A stretch of DNA of 64,000 nucleotides. It comes from Mytilus galloprovincialis. Lineage: Eukaryota; Mollusca; Bivalvia; Mytilida; Mytilidae. The position numbers and the translations under genes are program-made. Below are positions 1-10,505 of this stretch, one piece after another; position 1 is the stretch's first letter; each line of letters opens with the position of its first letter. The stretch spans positions 24,725,847-24,789,846 of the forward strand of contig NC_134851.1 of NCBI RefSeq assembly GCF_965363235.1. Direction: 5' to 3'. Below the pieces are notes generated by a model. That model saw nothing but the letters and a program-made list of their open reading frames with translations. It was not told where the DNA came from and made no database searches.

Positions 1-124
1 CAATTAAAAATACTTATATTATTCTGCAAGATTATGCACAGTGGAATCAAATAACCCCGTTAAAAAAATAGATTAAAACACCTTAACAATAATATCATCC
101 AATTTTATTTCAATGAATTCGTCA

Positions 125-683
125 GTTATGAAAGGGTTGCGGTTTTCATACGGCTTTGCCGTATTTGGCACAACTTTTTGGAATTTTGGATCCTCAATAC
201 TCTTCAACTTTGCATTTGTTTGGCTTTATAACTATTTTGACATGAGCGTCACTGATGAGTCTTATGTAGATGAAACGCGCGTCTGGCGTACTAAATTATA
301 ATCCTGGTACTTTTGATAACTATTTACACCACTGGGTCGATGCCACTGTTGGTGGACGTTTCGTCCCCGAGGGTATCACCAGCCCAGTAGTTAGCACTTC
401 GGTGTTGACATGAATATCAATTATGTGGTCATTTATATAAATTTCCTGTTTATAAAACTTTGAATTTTTCGAAAAAACTAAGGATTTTCTTGTCCAAGGA
501 ATAGATTACCTTAGCCGTTAAATTTGGCACATTTTTTTGGGATTTTGGATCCTCAAGGCTCTTCAACTTTGTACTTGTTTGGCTTTATAACTATTTTGAT
601 ATGAGCGTCACTGATAAGTATTATGTAGACGAAACGTGCGTCTGGCGTACTAAATTATTATCCTGGTACTTTTGATAACTATT
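125..683 (+). repeat. Mussel interspersed repeat, tandem module with ~360-bp period
   Basis: The phrase atttggcacaacttttt begins near 162 and recurs near 521, followed both times by ggatcctcaa, gagcgtcactgat and a variant of ACGAAACGCGCGTCTGGCG, giving about one and a half tandem units of ~360 bp. The part between holds the gtcgatgccactg...cccgagggtatcacc segment. Shorter copies lie near 4862-4977 (+), 10345-10505 (-) and 26980-27122 (+). I recognise this as one of the commonest mussel genomic repeats. The 62-codon open frame inside it is a by-product, not a gene. Confidence 0.85.
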
Positions 684-1114
684 AACAGTAAAAATGGGTT
701 AGTTTTTTTTCTTTCAAATGTTAACGGTAAAAAAAAATTTATAACTGGAGCAATTTATTTTCGTTGTTAAAGATTTTAAATAATAGATTCTGTTAGCGAG
801 CTTAAACAAAAAAAAAAAAAAAACAAAACCAAAACGCGCTTTCTTTACTTTTGTTTATTAATTTAACAAATCAATTAATTTGATAATTATCACACAGATA
901 TCAAACACGGTAAAACATTTGTTGGAGATCACCCCTTTAGCTTACCTTGATGATTGGTAGTCGTACTCGTACTCTGACTCCGAGCATGACACTTATTTTA
1001 AATATTTACTACTTCTACTACATTTACTACTACAACTGCATACCACCTATAATTAAATGGATATTGTTATTTCAGTTTTTTATAACTTTTACTAAAATTA
1101 TGTAATATCCATAC
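684..1114. other. Non-coding, probably intron of receptor gene 1
   Basis: AT-rich sequence with an A-run near 810-825. No exon is recognised. The transmembrane and tail exons expected after the stalk exon at 1115-1677 are not visible here and probably lie beyond the left edge. Confidence 0.4.
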
Positions 1115-1677
1115 CTATTCTAGAATGAATACCTGATGGTATCTCTGATACCCTAGTTGTACTTTCTAATATTTCCCTCTCTTTTAGGACAGTTGTGTTG
1201 CTGTGTGTATATAAGAGGTTATTTTCTGCTGCCATGTCTCTGAATTCTTTGTGGTTCCGGTACGTACTGGGGATGTTGCAACAACTTGAACATTGTTAAT
1301 ATTATCTGGACTTGAATGAGATAACACAGGACTTGTTCGTTGTTGAGAGTTCGATTGTGTCGTAATCTTACTTGAAGTAGTATAGGAAATCTGACCAGTT
1401 GCGTTTCTACTTACATATGAAGAACGATTTACCATGGAAGGTGTACTATCAAGCCTAGTTGTTTGTGAACTCCCTTCTACGCTAGATTGTGTTGAGTGTG
1501 TAATATTTACCGGACGGTTGTCAGCATTGTCTTGATTTGAATGAAATAGGAAATCGCTTGTTTGTTGTTGAACATTCGACTGTGACGTTATCTTACGTGT
1601 TGTGGCATAGGCACTTGTGCTTTCAGGTTCTTTTGTTTGACTTGAATTTTTTGTTTCATGTGAATTAGCATCATTAA
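1115..1677 (-). CDS. Gene 1 exon 8: Ser/Thr-rich stalk, frame probably disturbed
   Basis: The acceptor TTATTTTGCAG opens about 164 codons rich in Ser, Thr, Asn and Gln with several N-x-S/T sites, as in a mucin-like stalk. Two segments 225 bp (75 codons) apart repeat: KITSQSNVQQQTS and KITTQSNSQQRTS. The frame stops at 1184-1186. Another frame continues with ILESTTRVSEIPSG and HSRIG before a GTATGG donor at 1114, matching the ends of the gene 2 and gene 3 stalks (LESTTSRIS, NSPIG). The exon length, 563 nt, is one short of a multiple of three. A single-base loss between about 1190 and 1220 is the simplest reading. Confidence 0.62.
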
Positions 1678-4600
1678 CTGCAAAATAAAAAACCCTAGAT
1701 ATATTGAGTATCAGAATACAATGCAAAGGACAACACAGAAATGTAACGATTAAATTGTCAAATATCTATCTATTTTACTATTGGCACATTATATTTTGCC
1801 GTAACAATTCACTCGTTATAAACAATCGTTTAATGAATGACTGAAAAGGTATGATTAAATGCGTTATCACCCAATATGCTTTGTACATAAACAAGACGTT
1901 TGACATTAGTTCTTCGTGAACACCATGTTTTATGAAATTTATATTCTATTAATTCTAATATGCATTTGAAAGCCACCATACTCCTGATATATTTGTTATT
2001 ATTGATATCCACAAAATGCCTGTACCAAGTCAGGAATATGACAGTTGTTGTCCATTCGTTTGATGTGTTTTATCGTTTGATTTTGCCACTTGATTAGGGA
2101 CTTTCCGTTTTGAATTTTCACCGGAGTTCAGTATTTTCGTGATTTTATTTTTTCTGAATTTGTATATTGAAAGATATACAATTTGAAGTTGCAGACGATT
2201 AAATTGATATTTTATCAAGAACCTATATCTTTCTAATGTCCTCATCAGTCTCGTTGTAATCAAAATTGGATGATCTTTTCGAATGCGGGAGTTTCTGTGT
2301 TCGACAGTCAACAAGGAAATTTCAAATTGGTATTTCAATCTTTTCTTTTAAGCTCGCATTGCTCTAAAGTAAAAACAAATGGTCATTAGCTCGAATTTCC
2401 TTACCATGTTCTACAAGGATGGTACATTGTATATATCTTTCTGTGTTATCTTTCTTTAGCACGTTTAAGATTTAACACACCCTGCTGGCCAAGAACTACA
2501 CATGGATAATTTCATATCACGTTAACACATTCTTGTATTCAAATGCATGTCATTTATTTTATTGAATGTAACAAAATAAAAAAAAAAAACACCGCTATAT
2601 CTGAAATCCTGAACACAACGGTATAGTACATGTATGATAATAATCTTATTTAGATCTTGAAGTCGGAAATATTGTATAACCATTCCAAGCTTGTATTACC
2701 ATATGAACTAGGTAATTAAAAGAATCTGCATTGAAGCATAACTAATACTTGTCATGTCGCTGTTATGTTTCTAACATGTCACTTTTGACATATTGAATCA
2801 CAGTGATCGGTTTCACACAACTGGTTTGAGAAACATAGTCATGTGCAAGACAACATATACTGTCCATACATTAATTCACTGATATAAAAACAAATCTTGA
2901 TTAGGACCTATGCTCAAATCTGAATATGTGAATCAATGAACAGACATTTAAAGAACTGTATGGTATATAACATTTATAATCGATTGAAGTTTCATTTTCT
3001 ACAGCCCTCATGTTAGACTTATTGAATATACTTATCTGAAAATATTTCAACATTTGAAATGTAACCCAAAATCAAATTGAGAGAGACGTCTTGTCTATGA
3101 CCTTGCTAGAAGAATTGCTTTTAACAATCTTAAGCATAATCCCTTTTTTCAAAATATTTGGATATTTCTTTATACAGTTTATTTCTTTCCTTTGTGATCA
3201 CAAATTACGCCAAGCAACACGACGGGTGCCACATGTGGAGCAGGATCCGCTTACCCTTCCGGAGCACCCGAAATCACCCAAGTTTTCGGTGGGGTTCGTG
3301 TTGCTTATTCTTTAGTTTTATATGTTGTGTCATGTGTACTATTGTATGTCTTTTTGTCTTTTTTATTTTTAGCCATGGCGTTATCAGTTTATTTTCGATT
3401 TATGAGTTTGACTATCCCTCTGATATCTTTTGTCCCTCTTTTATTAGCTTTTTATTCTGAATTGCAACCTCTCGTACGTTTCGTCACATGCGCGATAGTA
3501 GAGAAGTCTCATATTGAAAAAAAAGATAATATTTTAAAAACAGCAGGAACATGGTCTGAAGTTTGACTAAATGGTAGAGTGTACATCAACCATTATGATT
3601 CACAGTGAAAATATGATGTACTCGCCAGGAATTTGAAATACGACACACACTAATAAATAAATGTACACAAACAACTTTAATCTGACACATACCACAGAGG
3701 TAGCCGAAAGTTATGGAATTACAGTTCTGTACACTAATATGATATGTGTTGTCAATGTCGCAAGACATAACTTTACATATAAAAGCAACTGCTGGTTTAT
3801 CCATGTCATCTACAATAAAGATTTAAGATATTTGACTCACTTCAACGGTAAGTGTCTTCCTATATAGAAATCACAAAAAAATACATGATTCCATCTTTGT
3901 ACCTTTCACATTTTTCTAAGATTACTTTAGATATTACATGTAAATTCCCTGTGTAGTCGTTTGTCTGTACTTTATCTTTTACTTCATTTCCTGTTTTAAC
4001 ATGGTTAATTTGGTATCTTTTAAATCTGACGTGTTCTAATTTCCATGGTTCTTCACGATAAAAAGAAACAAGACGCCACGATATTTGATACTAAGTTAAA
4101 TTTTATGAATTGAAATTAGCAAAGAATAATTAATAGCAAATTTTACATTTTTAGGAGAAACTATTGTAGTCATAAAAAAGTATGATTCCCTCAAATATTT
4201 GCATGCAAAAATGGAAGTATTGGTATATATTACCACTTTTTACTGATGCATTAAATCCAAACCGGAAGTAGCCTGTGAAAACTGTTTCATTGTCGAATGT
4301 GCGTTTAACTTCCTTTCTTTCGCAGATATACGGTAGTTCATCTTGTGGAATTGGACTTTTTAGGTCATTATATTCCGAAGTGTTTGAAATTTGTCCTGAA
4401 ACAAGAAGCAACACGAAAAGAAAAAAAAATACATCATTAGATTAAAAATCTAAAATGAAAGTTCTCAGATCTGAAATATTCGTTATGAAAATGTACAAAT
4501 TTATGTCATAACATCCTGTTACAGGTTGTTGGTTTTATTTATAAAGCATGCCTTTTCAACGATCTTTTATTTGAATTCTATTTGATGATTATATGTATGT

Positions 4601-7600
4601 ATGTTAATAATAACACCTATTTCTAGAATGAACTTATTTGAATATCTTATTATTTAAGTTATTAAAATTCCTACTCACCACATACGTTATCATATTTCAC
4701 ATTTGAATATGTACATGCAGGCTGGTGGCATGTTTCGTTACCAGTTTTGAATTCATTTAAGTGAACTGGAAGAATCGATAAAAATGTCACTCATATATTG
4801 GTTATCAAACCCTATTATAAGAGTAAAAATAAAAAGTAAACCAATTATCTAAGCTGTATTTGACAAAACTTTTAGGAATTTTGGTCCTCAATGCGGTTCA
4901 ACGTTGTACTTTATTTGGCCTTTTTAACTTTTATTTGTTTTAAGCGTTACTGATGAGTTTTTTGAAGACGAAACAAGTTAAATCACAAAAATACTGAAAC
5001 TCAAAAAGAAAAGTCCCTGATCAAATGGCGAAATCAAAAGCTCAAACACATCAAACGAATGAATATCAACTGTTACACTCCTGACTTGGTACAGACATTT
5101 TCTTATGTAGAAAATGGTGGATTGAACCTGGTTTTGTAGCTAGCTAAATCTCTAAATTGTATGAAAGTCGCATTAAATTCAATTAAATTGACAACGATGC
5201 GTGAATATAACAAACAGACACAATAGGTAAAAATGTAGAAAATAGGAATACGGCAGATGTGTTATCGGTTTAATCACTTTTAAAACAAAAAAATGTAACA
5301 AATAAGCATAAAAAGGCATACATCAAATTTAACAAACTCATTTTTTATTTATTTTTTTTATTTTATGTCGTTCAAAGTATGATTGGATACTTAATTACAG
5401 TGTCACGTCCAATGGATATCATAAAAAAAGACTTAACAGCAAACTTTATATTGATAAAGACAAATAAAACAATACTATACCAGTCAATAAGATGATAAAC
5501 AACGCCAGTACGCAGAATCTATACTTAAAGACCATCGTTTATTATTTGTGAAGTAGATATGGAATATTTATTAACAAGGTCTGATGCGAATGTAAAATTT
5601 CAATCCTGGTATCTATGACGAGTTTATCTTCAATACAACGATGGACTAAAAGCACATAAAAACTATGATATAGATATAGGAAGATGTGGTATGAATGCCA
5701 ATGAAACATCTCTCTATCCAAGTCACATTTTATAAAGTAAACCATTATAGATCAAGGTACGGTCTTCAACGTGGATACACGTATAAAACTAAACATATTC
5801 TTGTCTATAGCAATTCAAAAAGAACTGATAGATTAAAAAAAAGTAAAATCACAAAAATACCAGACCCCGAGGATAATTCAAAACGGAAAGTCCCCAATCA
5901 AATGGCAAACATTTTTGGTTTATATTTAATCCTTAATTTAATCTTTTTATTCTAATTGTGTGTATATTTGAAAATCTTTTTATTCTAATTGTGTGTATAT
6001 TTGAAAGAAAATCAAAAGGATGCCAACATAAGACCAAGGAGAATATATAATGAACGCCATTGTTTAGACCTGAAATGCGAACATTGGTACAAGTTATCAA
6101 ACATTATCAAAACTACGTTATTTGTATTTATAAACATATAGGGTGATATAACCTGGTAAGTGGTAATTGTATATAGAGTTGAGAATGGAAACAGGGAACG
6201 TGTCAAAGAGACAAACAAACCGACCATAGAACAGCCCAATGCCACTAATGAGTCGTTAACGCAGCGAGACAGTTTTCCGAGGGGAAGGGGACAGATATGT
6301 TGGAATTTATATCATGTACATATGAACTAGGTTTTGTTCGTAAGTGATTGGAAAGATTACAAATAACAAATACATTTTACATACCTTTATAAACCCACCA
6401 AAATATATTTGGGTTTGAACATTTGTATGGTCGTAGATTCTCTGGCAGACTATTGTTGAAATTCCAACCACAAATACAGTTTGGTCTAAAAATCCCCTTA
6501 AAAGATCATAATTTTTATAAGCGAATGAGTCACTTGAATGTTGTTTTCATAGCAAAAAACATGATAATGGTATATTGGTAATGATTGAATCATCTCAAGT
6601 TATAGTGCAAAAATAAACACTCAATTATAGAGCATTATTCATAATAAGAAGACATATTGTCGTAGATACTTGGATTCGAGCGCACGTCAAATTGGTATTA
6701 CTCTCCTTCAATCCTAATAAAAACTGTCGAAGATCTACACATTTTCATCTTAATTTGTAAATTGAAATTACTCGCGAATCGAGCTTTACAATAAATTCCC
6801 TTTTTTGTAAGTTCTTTAAATGTGCGATCTTTGTTGTGTACCTTCCTCACCACTTGACCTTTAATTGGAACATTCATTGTCATTTTGTAGACTTAAGATT
6901 TAGATTTATCTTATTGAGTCCGACCACTTGACTGCACATGTATAACATTACCATACAGTACATTCAAGGAATATACAATATAAAACAGATAAAATACATA
7001 GATAAAGTACCATTGTGTAAAGAACTATGAGCGACTGTAGCACATTTTACACACACAGTTCCAAGATTAGATAATATAAAAACTTTCTTCAATCTAAGTT
7101 GCAAAAAGAAAGTATTTGTCTAATCAAATTTTTAAATCAAACCATAGCAACTAAATTGTAACATTTGTTATTTTGAAATAAAGACAATGATCAGAAAAAA
7201 ATATAAAGCAGATGCTGTATAAGTGCCAATTAGACAAATCTATGTACAAGTCACAATGTATAAAAAGTAAATCATTTTTAGGTTAAACAAGAATGGGTCC
7301 ATAGTACACAGATGCCTCATCCGCGTGATCATTTTCTTTGTTCAGTGGTCCATGAAATTAGTGGTCAAAACTTTAATTTGGCATTAAAAGAAGAAAGATG
7401 AAATAAATCACAGGGAACATGTGTACTTAGTTTCAAGTTTATTGGACTTCGACTTCATCAAAAACTACCTTGACCAAAAAATTAAGCCTGAAGCGGAACA
7501 GACAGACTAACAGACGCATGGACAAACGGAAGAACGGACTCACATACCGGAAAAATATATAATGTACCTAAGTGGGGCATACAAAAGTTTTACTTCTTTA

Positions 7601-9386
7601 GATTGTCTGTTGTTGGAAACAATTTATAATCTAAGTTTCTTTCAAGGTTCAGACTTCATTTAAATAGAAACTCTTTATATTTTTGTAAACCGTTCTTATC
7701 TCTATATTTTTTTTATAACCTGAAGCGAAACATGCTGGCGAACGAACGGTCGAATAGAGAGACCGAAAAAATAATGCCTTTAAGTGTGGCATAAAAGTAC
7801 TGATGTGATTTAGTGACTAAGTGATAGGCCAAAGTCTTCAATAATATTTAAGGTTACATTGTCTATATAGCTTCACCACTATGTTTAACTAGTATTACAG
7901 CAATGATGATTTGTAGAAAAACAACATTAGAGCAAAATTCCCGAAATAAAACCAGGTGCTTACATCCCATAAAAGTTATCAATTTTGCAATATTTTTAAA
8001 ATAATCTTTTTACTATTTTTTTCATATGCTTAGAACTAACAATGGACAACTTAAGTCAAGCAATGCATAGATGTGCAAGTAACTGGCAAAATACAACAAA
8101 TGTTTAGGAGCATTTATAGCTCTTAAAGCTAGCACATTCACCAAGGTGGCAATATAAACAATTAAAAAACTTCCCTATTAATTTTGAATTTATATTGTAG
8201 ACAAGTGTCACAGTAGCAGTGAAATTAAAATGGAAAGTTAGAATGCATGCAATGCAATTTCATGAAAAACATACTTTGTGTGCAAACATTACGCTCTTAA
8301 CCATCCGTTTTGCACATAGTTTGAAACAGTCGTGTAATGAATGATATCCTTCCGTTTTCTCGCTTATTATATTATAGCAACCTGAAAAAAATAAGGGAAA
8401 TCTAAGAAAGTGAAGACGTGAATTCCGTGTCCGATAGGAAAAGTATTACCTCGCAAAACATATTTCAGATGCTTTATTTAGAATATTGATCCAAAACACT
8501 CCAATTTATATATATTTAAAATCATAAACATTGTCGTTTTTTCCGTGTAAAAATCAAAACAGAATCTTTCAGGATCTATACCTAATTTTTGTATAGTTAT
8601 GATATATGTAAATTGTTTTATGACGTCAAAAAGTCAAGCGGCGAATATTTCCAAATAGAGATAAGGTGTCTTAAATGCTGGCTATTGTACCTCTGTTTCA
8701 TTTTACAATCAACATGGACATTTAAACATTTAATTTATGAATAAATTTAAATTAACAAAAAAATATTATTTTATGTGATTGCTCCAAAGTATTTCGAAAA
8801 GTTCGTTCACTCTAGATGTATATTAATTATCTAAAATGCGTTTGCCCAGATAAACATCTGGTTTTTTTACTTACTCTGACAAATATAAAATCTAACCTTC
8901 AATTGAAATCATGGTGGACAGTTTGTAGAAATTTCCAGTCCAAAACAATTTGTCCCTATTCGTCTTTATAATCTTATTACAAGTTCGGTCTGTTTCTATT
9001 TCCGCAATGTCAGCAAGTCTTAATTTCTGCACAACACACTGTCCAAATGCTTCTTTCCAAGTTGTCGAATTTTGTATTATGCTTATACTATTACCTTTAA
9101 CGACAATTAACTCCGTCAATAATTATTTTCATGTTGATTCATATGATAAATTACTTTGCATGGTATGTTTTAATACTGATAAACAGTACCATTTTTGTCC
9201 TCATAAAATTTCATTTCTTTTCAAGGTAAGGCTTTCATGATCATTTAAAATAAACTATTTTGAATCAGCGGTAATATATATTGAACTGATTACGAATACA
9301 TCGACTATATTGAATATGCTTTTGTACCTACCTGCTGGACACAATACAAAGCGCCACATGATTAACAGTTTTATTATGTACGACAT
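1115..9386 (-). CDS. Receptor-like gene 1: signal peptide, CTLD half, WSC-like domain, cysteine modules, Ser/Thr stalk (3' end outside window)
   Basis: Eight exons are seen: 9332-9386, 8897-9094, 8275-8381, 6385-6496, 4679-4765, 4234-4395, 3693-3809 and 1115-1677. Exon order, splice phases and key residues match genes 2 and 3. The product should be a secreted-pathway, single-pass membrane protein with an extracellular lectin-like/WSC-like head on a glycosylated stalk; the ligand is unknown. The transmembrane and cytoplasmic exons lie outside the window. The stalk exon is 563 nt, which does not fit the phase-1/phase-1 plan kept by the 330- and 396-nt stalk exons of genes 2 and 3. The copy therefore probably carries a one-base frameshift and may be a recent pseudogene, a variant allele or an assembly error. 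Repeat fragments fill its introns. Domain names come from family knowledge; no search was possible. Confidence 0.72.
2012..2150 (-). repeat. Mussel repeat fragment ('ctgacttggtacaggcattt' family)
   Basis: In reverse this reads like the copies at 4984-5290, 10158-10310, 19000-19300 and 33436-33620: caaatggcaaaatcaa, then aacgaatgg.acaacaactg and cctgacttggtacaggcat. Confidence 0.75.
3185..3475 (+). mobile_element. Solo 3' end of a Penelope-like retroelement
   Basis: The block caacacgacgggtgccac, cttccggagcacc, ggtggggttcgtgttgct and agccatggcgtt is shared with 26150-26400, where it directly follows reverse-transcriptase coding remnants. This copy has only the 3' end, as expected for a 5'-truncated insertion. 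Open frames here are chance. Confidence 0.7.
3693..3809 (-). CDS. Gene 1 exon 7: four-cysteine module
   Basis: 117 nt, phase 1 to 1, acceptor TTTATTGTAG and donor GTATGT. It encodes KPAVAFICKVMSC, QNCNSI and FGYLCG, giving four cysteines in about 39 residues. The module recurs at 16541-16663 and 39101-39223 with the same Cys order and a closing G-F/Y-x-C. Confidence 0.78.
4234..4395 (-). CDS. Gene 1 exon 6: module ending a CTLD-like fold (LPYIC)
   Basis: 162 nt, phase 1 to 1, acceptor CTTGTTTCAG and donor GTAATA. It encodes SNTSEYNDLKSPIPQDELPY then ICERKEVKRTF. The same 162-nt exon occurs in gene 2 at 17339-17500. LPYICE resembles the end of a C-type-lectin-like domain. I do not see this exon in gene 3. 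Confidence 0.78.
4679..4765 (-). CDS. Gene 1 exon 5: short cysteine module
   Basis: 87 nt, phase 1 to 1, acceptor ATTCTTCCAG and donor GTGAGT. It encodes HLNEFKTGNETCHQPAC followed by YDNVCG. The H-x-x-x-F, GNETC, C, CG skeleton recurs at 18693-18791 and 53405-53500. Confidence 0.78.
4980..5290 (+). repeat. Mussel repeat ('ctgacttggtacagacattt' family), long copy
   Basis: It reads aaaagtccctgatcaaatgg, aacgaatgaatatcaactg, ctgacttggtacagaca, then gaacctggttttgtagctag and gacaacgatgcgtg. The copy at 19000-19300 follows the same order. Confidence 0.75.
5660..5935 (+). repeat. SINE-like mussel repeat joined to a second repeat fragment
   Basis: ggaagatgtggtatgaatgccaat begins a SINE-like unit with tacggtcttcaacgtgg. 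It runs into a fragment of the 'agtccccaatcaaatggc' repeat near 5845-5910. The 86-codon open frame across the joint is not a gene. Confidence 0.7.
5941..6006. repeat. Perfect tandem duplication, 2 x 33 bp
   Basis: The 33-bp unit starting atctttttattctaattgtg at 5941 is repeated without change at 5974. Confidence 0.95.
6175..6295 (+). repeat. SINE-like fragment ('tcaaagagacaac..cccgacca' family)
   Basis: ggaacgtgtcaaagagacaa, ccgaccatagaaca and ttaacgcagcgag match the longer copy at 40695-41000. Confidence 0.65.
6385..6496 (-). CDS. Gene 1 exon 4: second half of WSC-like domain
   Basis: 112 nt, phase 0 to phase 1, between CTTTTAAG and GTATGT. It encodes GIFRPNCICGW, LRPYKC and FWWVYK. The C-I-C-G matches the central CxCG of WSC domains, and the closing W-V-Y matches the final strand of that domain. 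The equivalent exons are 20571-20697 and 56281-56413. Confidence 0.78.
7288..7810 (+). repeat. Mussel repeat ending 'gtggggcata', with a diverged second copy
   Basis: aagaatgggtccatagtaca, actaccttgaccaaaaa, cctgaagcgga and agtggggcata match 49315-49612 (+) and 58377-58665 (-). A more diverged copy follows at about 7620-7810 (cctgaagcgaaacatg, aagtgtggcataaaagt). Confidence 0.75.
8275..8381 (-). CDS. Gene 1 exon 3: first half of WSC-like domain
   Basis: 107 nt, starting phase 1 after a TTTTTTTCAG acceptor and ending phase 0 at GTATGT. It encodes GCYN...GYHSLHDCFKLC...FAHK, the pattern of the first half of a WSC carbohydrate-binding domain (GCY, C..C, then a short strand). The phase-0 split inside the domain is kept in all three genes. 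Confidence 0.78.
8897..9094 (-). CDS. Gene 1 exon 2: N-terminal half of a C-type-lectin-like domain
   Basis: 198 nt, phase 1 to phase 1, bounded by TTAAAG and GTTAGA. It carries TTWKEAF..C, LADIAEIE, a second Cys and FWTGNFYKL, then ends ISIEG. These match the W-x-E-A-x-x-x-C and W-x-G landmarks of C-type-lectin-like domains. The usual second half of the fold does not follow directly; a WSC-like exon comes next. It aligns over its whole length with 21718-21915 and 57632-57823. Confidence 0.8.
9332..9386 (-). CDS. Gene 1 exon 1: start codon and signal peptide
   Basis: ATG at 9386-9384 opens 18 codons reading MSYIIKLLIMWRFVLCPA, a short hydrophobic leader. It then splices at a GTAGGT donor after one extra base (phase 1). 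The 55-nt length and phase are identical to exon 1 of gene 2. Joining to the next exon gives a plausible mature N-terminus just before the CTLD segment. Confidence 0.72.
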
Positions 9387-9430
9387 ATTTTGCTAATATC
9401 ATCTTTTCCTGCTGTACAATTTAAGATTAT

Positions 9431-9520
9431 CACTTCCGCCTTTTATCGATTATTTTTTCTTAAAAGATAAAATGAGTCAATATTAGATTTGGGTACGACT
9501 GTAAATAGTTTCGTTTCTAT
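9431..9520 (-). promoter_or_regulatory. Gene 1 proximal upstream motifs shared with gene 2 (ETS-like and IRF-like)
   Basis: On the minus strand, 45-54 bp above the gene 1 ATG, lies GGCGGAAGTG, an ETS-like core. At 9503-9520 lies ATAGAAACGAAACTATTT. Both recur above gene 2: ACGGAAGT at 41-50 bp and the same 18-mer at 26736-26753. The two GAAA boxes are one base apart rather than the two of a classic IRF site, so the factor is uncertain. Conservation in otherwise diverged flanks is what makes them likely regulatory. Confidence 0.45.
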
Positions 9521-9679
9521 AATAAAACACCCGTTGCATTTAATCTCATTCACTTCATGTTGCAATTAGTTGCATTCATGTTGTTTCTCTTAATTACATG
9601 TAGTAAAGTCTGCATAGATTTGCGAATGTAGACACTTTTATTTGATTTGACGAAACTAGACATTCAGATAATTATGTAA

Positions 9680-9965
9680 TATAATTGACTTATGTGTCCC
9701 TGATGACACCTATGACCTATCGATATAGAATAAAGAAAAACAAAATAATACGCACCGTAACTTTAACTCAGTTAAAAAGAAGTCAAAGTCCGAGGTCAGA
9801 ATGGGTAACAAAAGAAATTAAGCAAAATGACGATGAAACATACATTAACAAACGACTACTAGCAGTTAAAGACATGCCCGCTCTGATTGAAAGATTATGT
9901 CTCCATCGTTTGAAAATCTAGCACAGTCCCTCCCGTTAGGGGTTAAGTATCATACCATCATTAAA
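9680..9965 (+). repeat. Mussel repeat ('gtcagaatgggtaacaaaag' family)
   Basis: gtcaaagtccgaggtcagaa, gacgactactagcagtta and gattgaaagattatgtct resemble 41050-41260 (gtccgagtctgatgtcagaa, actaacagtta, gattgaaagagtatgtctt). The 78-codon open frame is a by-product. Confidence 0.65.
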
Positions 9966-10157
9966 TGTATGAGAAGAACATAACCGGTATCATGTTAACA
10001 AGCCATTAAAGGAATTTATGAAATTATAATGATATATTTGATATAAATAGTTGGACTTAATAGAGACCCTTTTGTGAAAAAGCATTCCACGTTATCCTAT
10101 CTAACTATTCTGTTTATGTCGTTGCTGCACTAAACATACTATATATCAAGTGTAGAT

Positions 10158-10505
10158 ATGAAAAAGTGATACAACAAAAACAAAAACAAAAAAAAACTCC
10201 AAGGAAAATTCCAAACTGAAAGTCCCTAATCAAATGGCAAAATCAAATGCTTAAGCACTTGAAACAAATTGATAACAACAGACATATCCCTGTTCTGGTA
10301 CAGGAAGGCATGATTAGTAATGTTCGCTAAATAAATTCATCATACATACCATGATTGAAATTCTGTATTTGCGCCAGACGAGCATTTCGTCTTCGTTGAC
10401 TCATTAGTGACACTCGAATCAAAGCAAGTTAAAAAGGCCCAAAAAGTACGCTGTTGAAGAGCATTGATAACCAAAAGTTACTCAAAGTTTTGCCAAATAA
10501 AGCCA
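10158..10505. repeat. Two repeat fragments back to back
   Basis: 10158-10310 is the 'ctgttctggtacaggaaggc' family in plus orientation. 10345-10505 is a reversed copy of the module found at 125-683 (cgccagacgagcatttcgtc, agtgacactcg, gttgaagagcattga). Confidence 0.65.

Noticed and set aside
9503-9520. Classic ISRE
   Set aside because: The two GAAA boxes are one base apart instead of two, so only an IRF-like label is given.
9685-9921. 78-codon open frame
   Set aside because: It lies wholly in an interspersed repeat with a relative at 41050-41260 where the frame is not kept.
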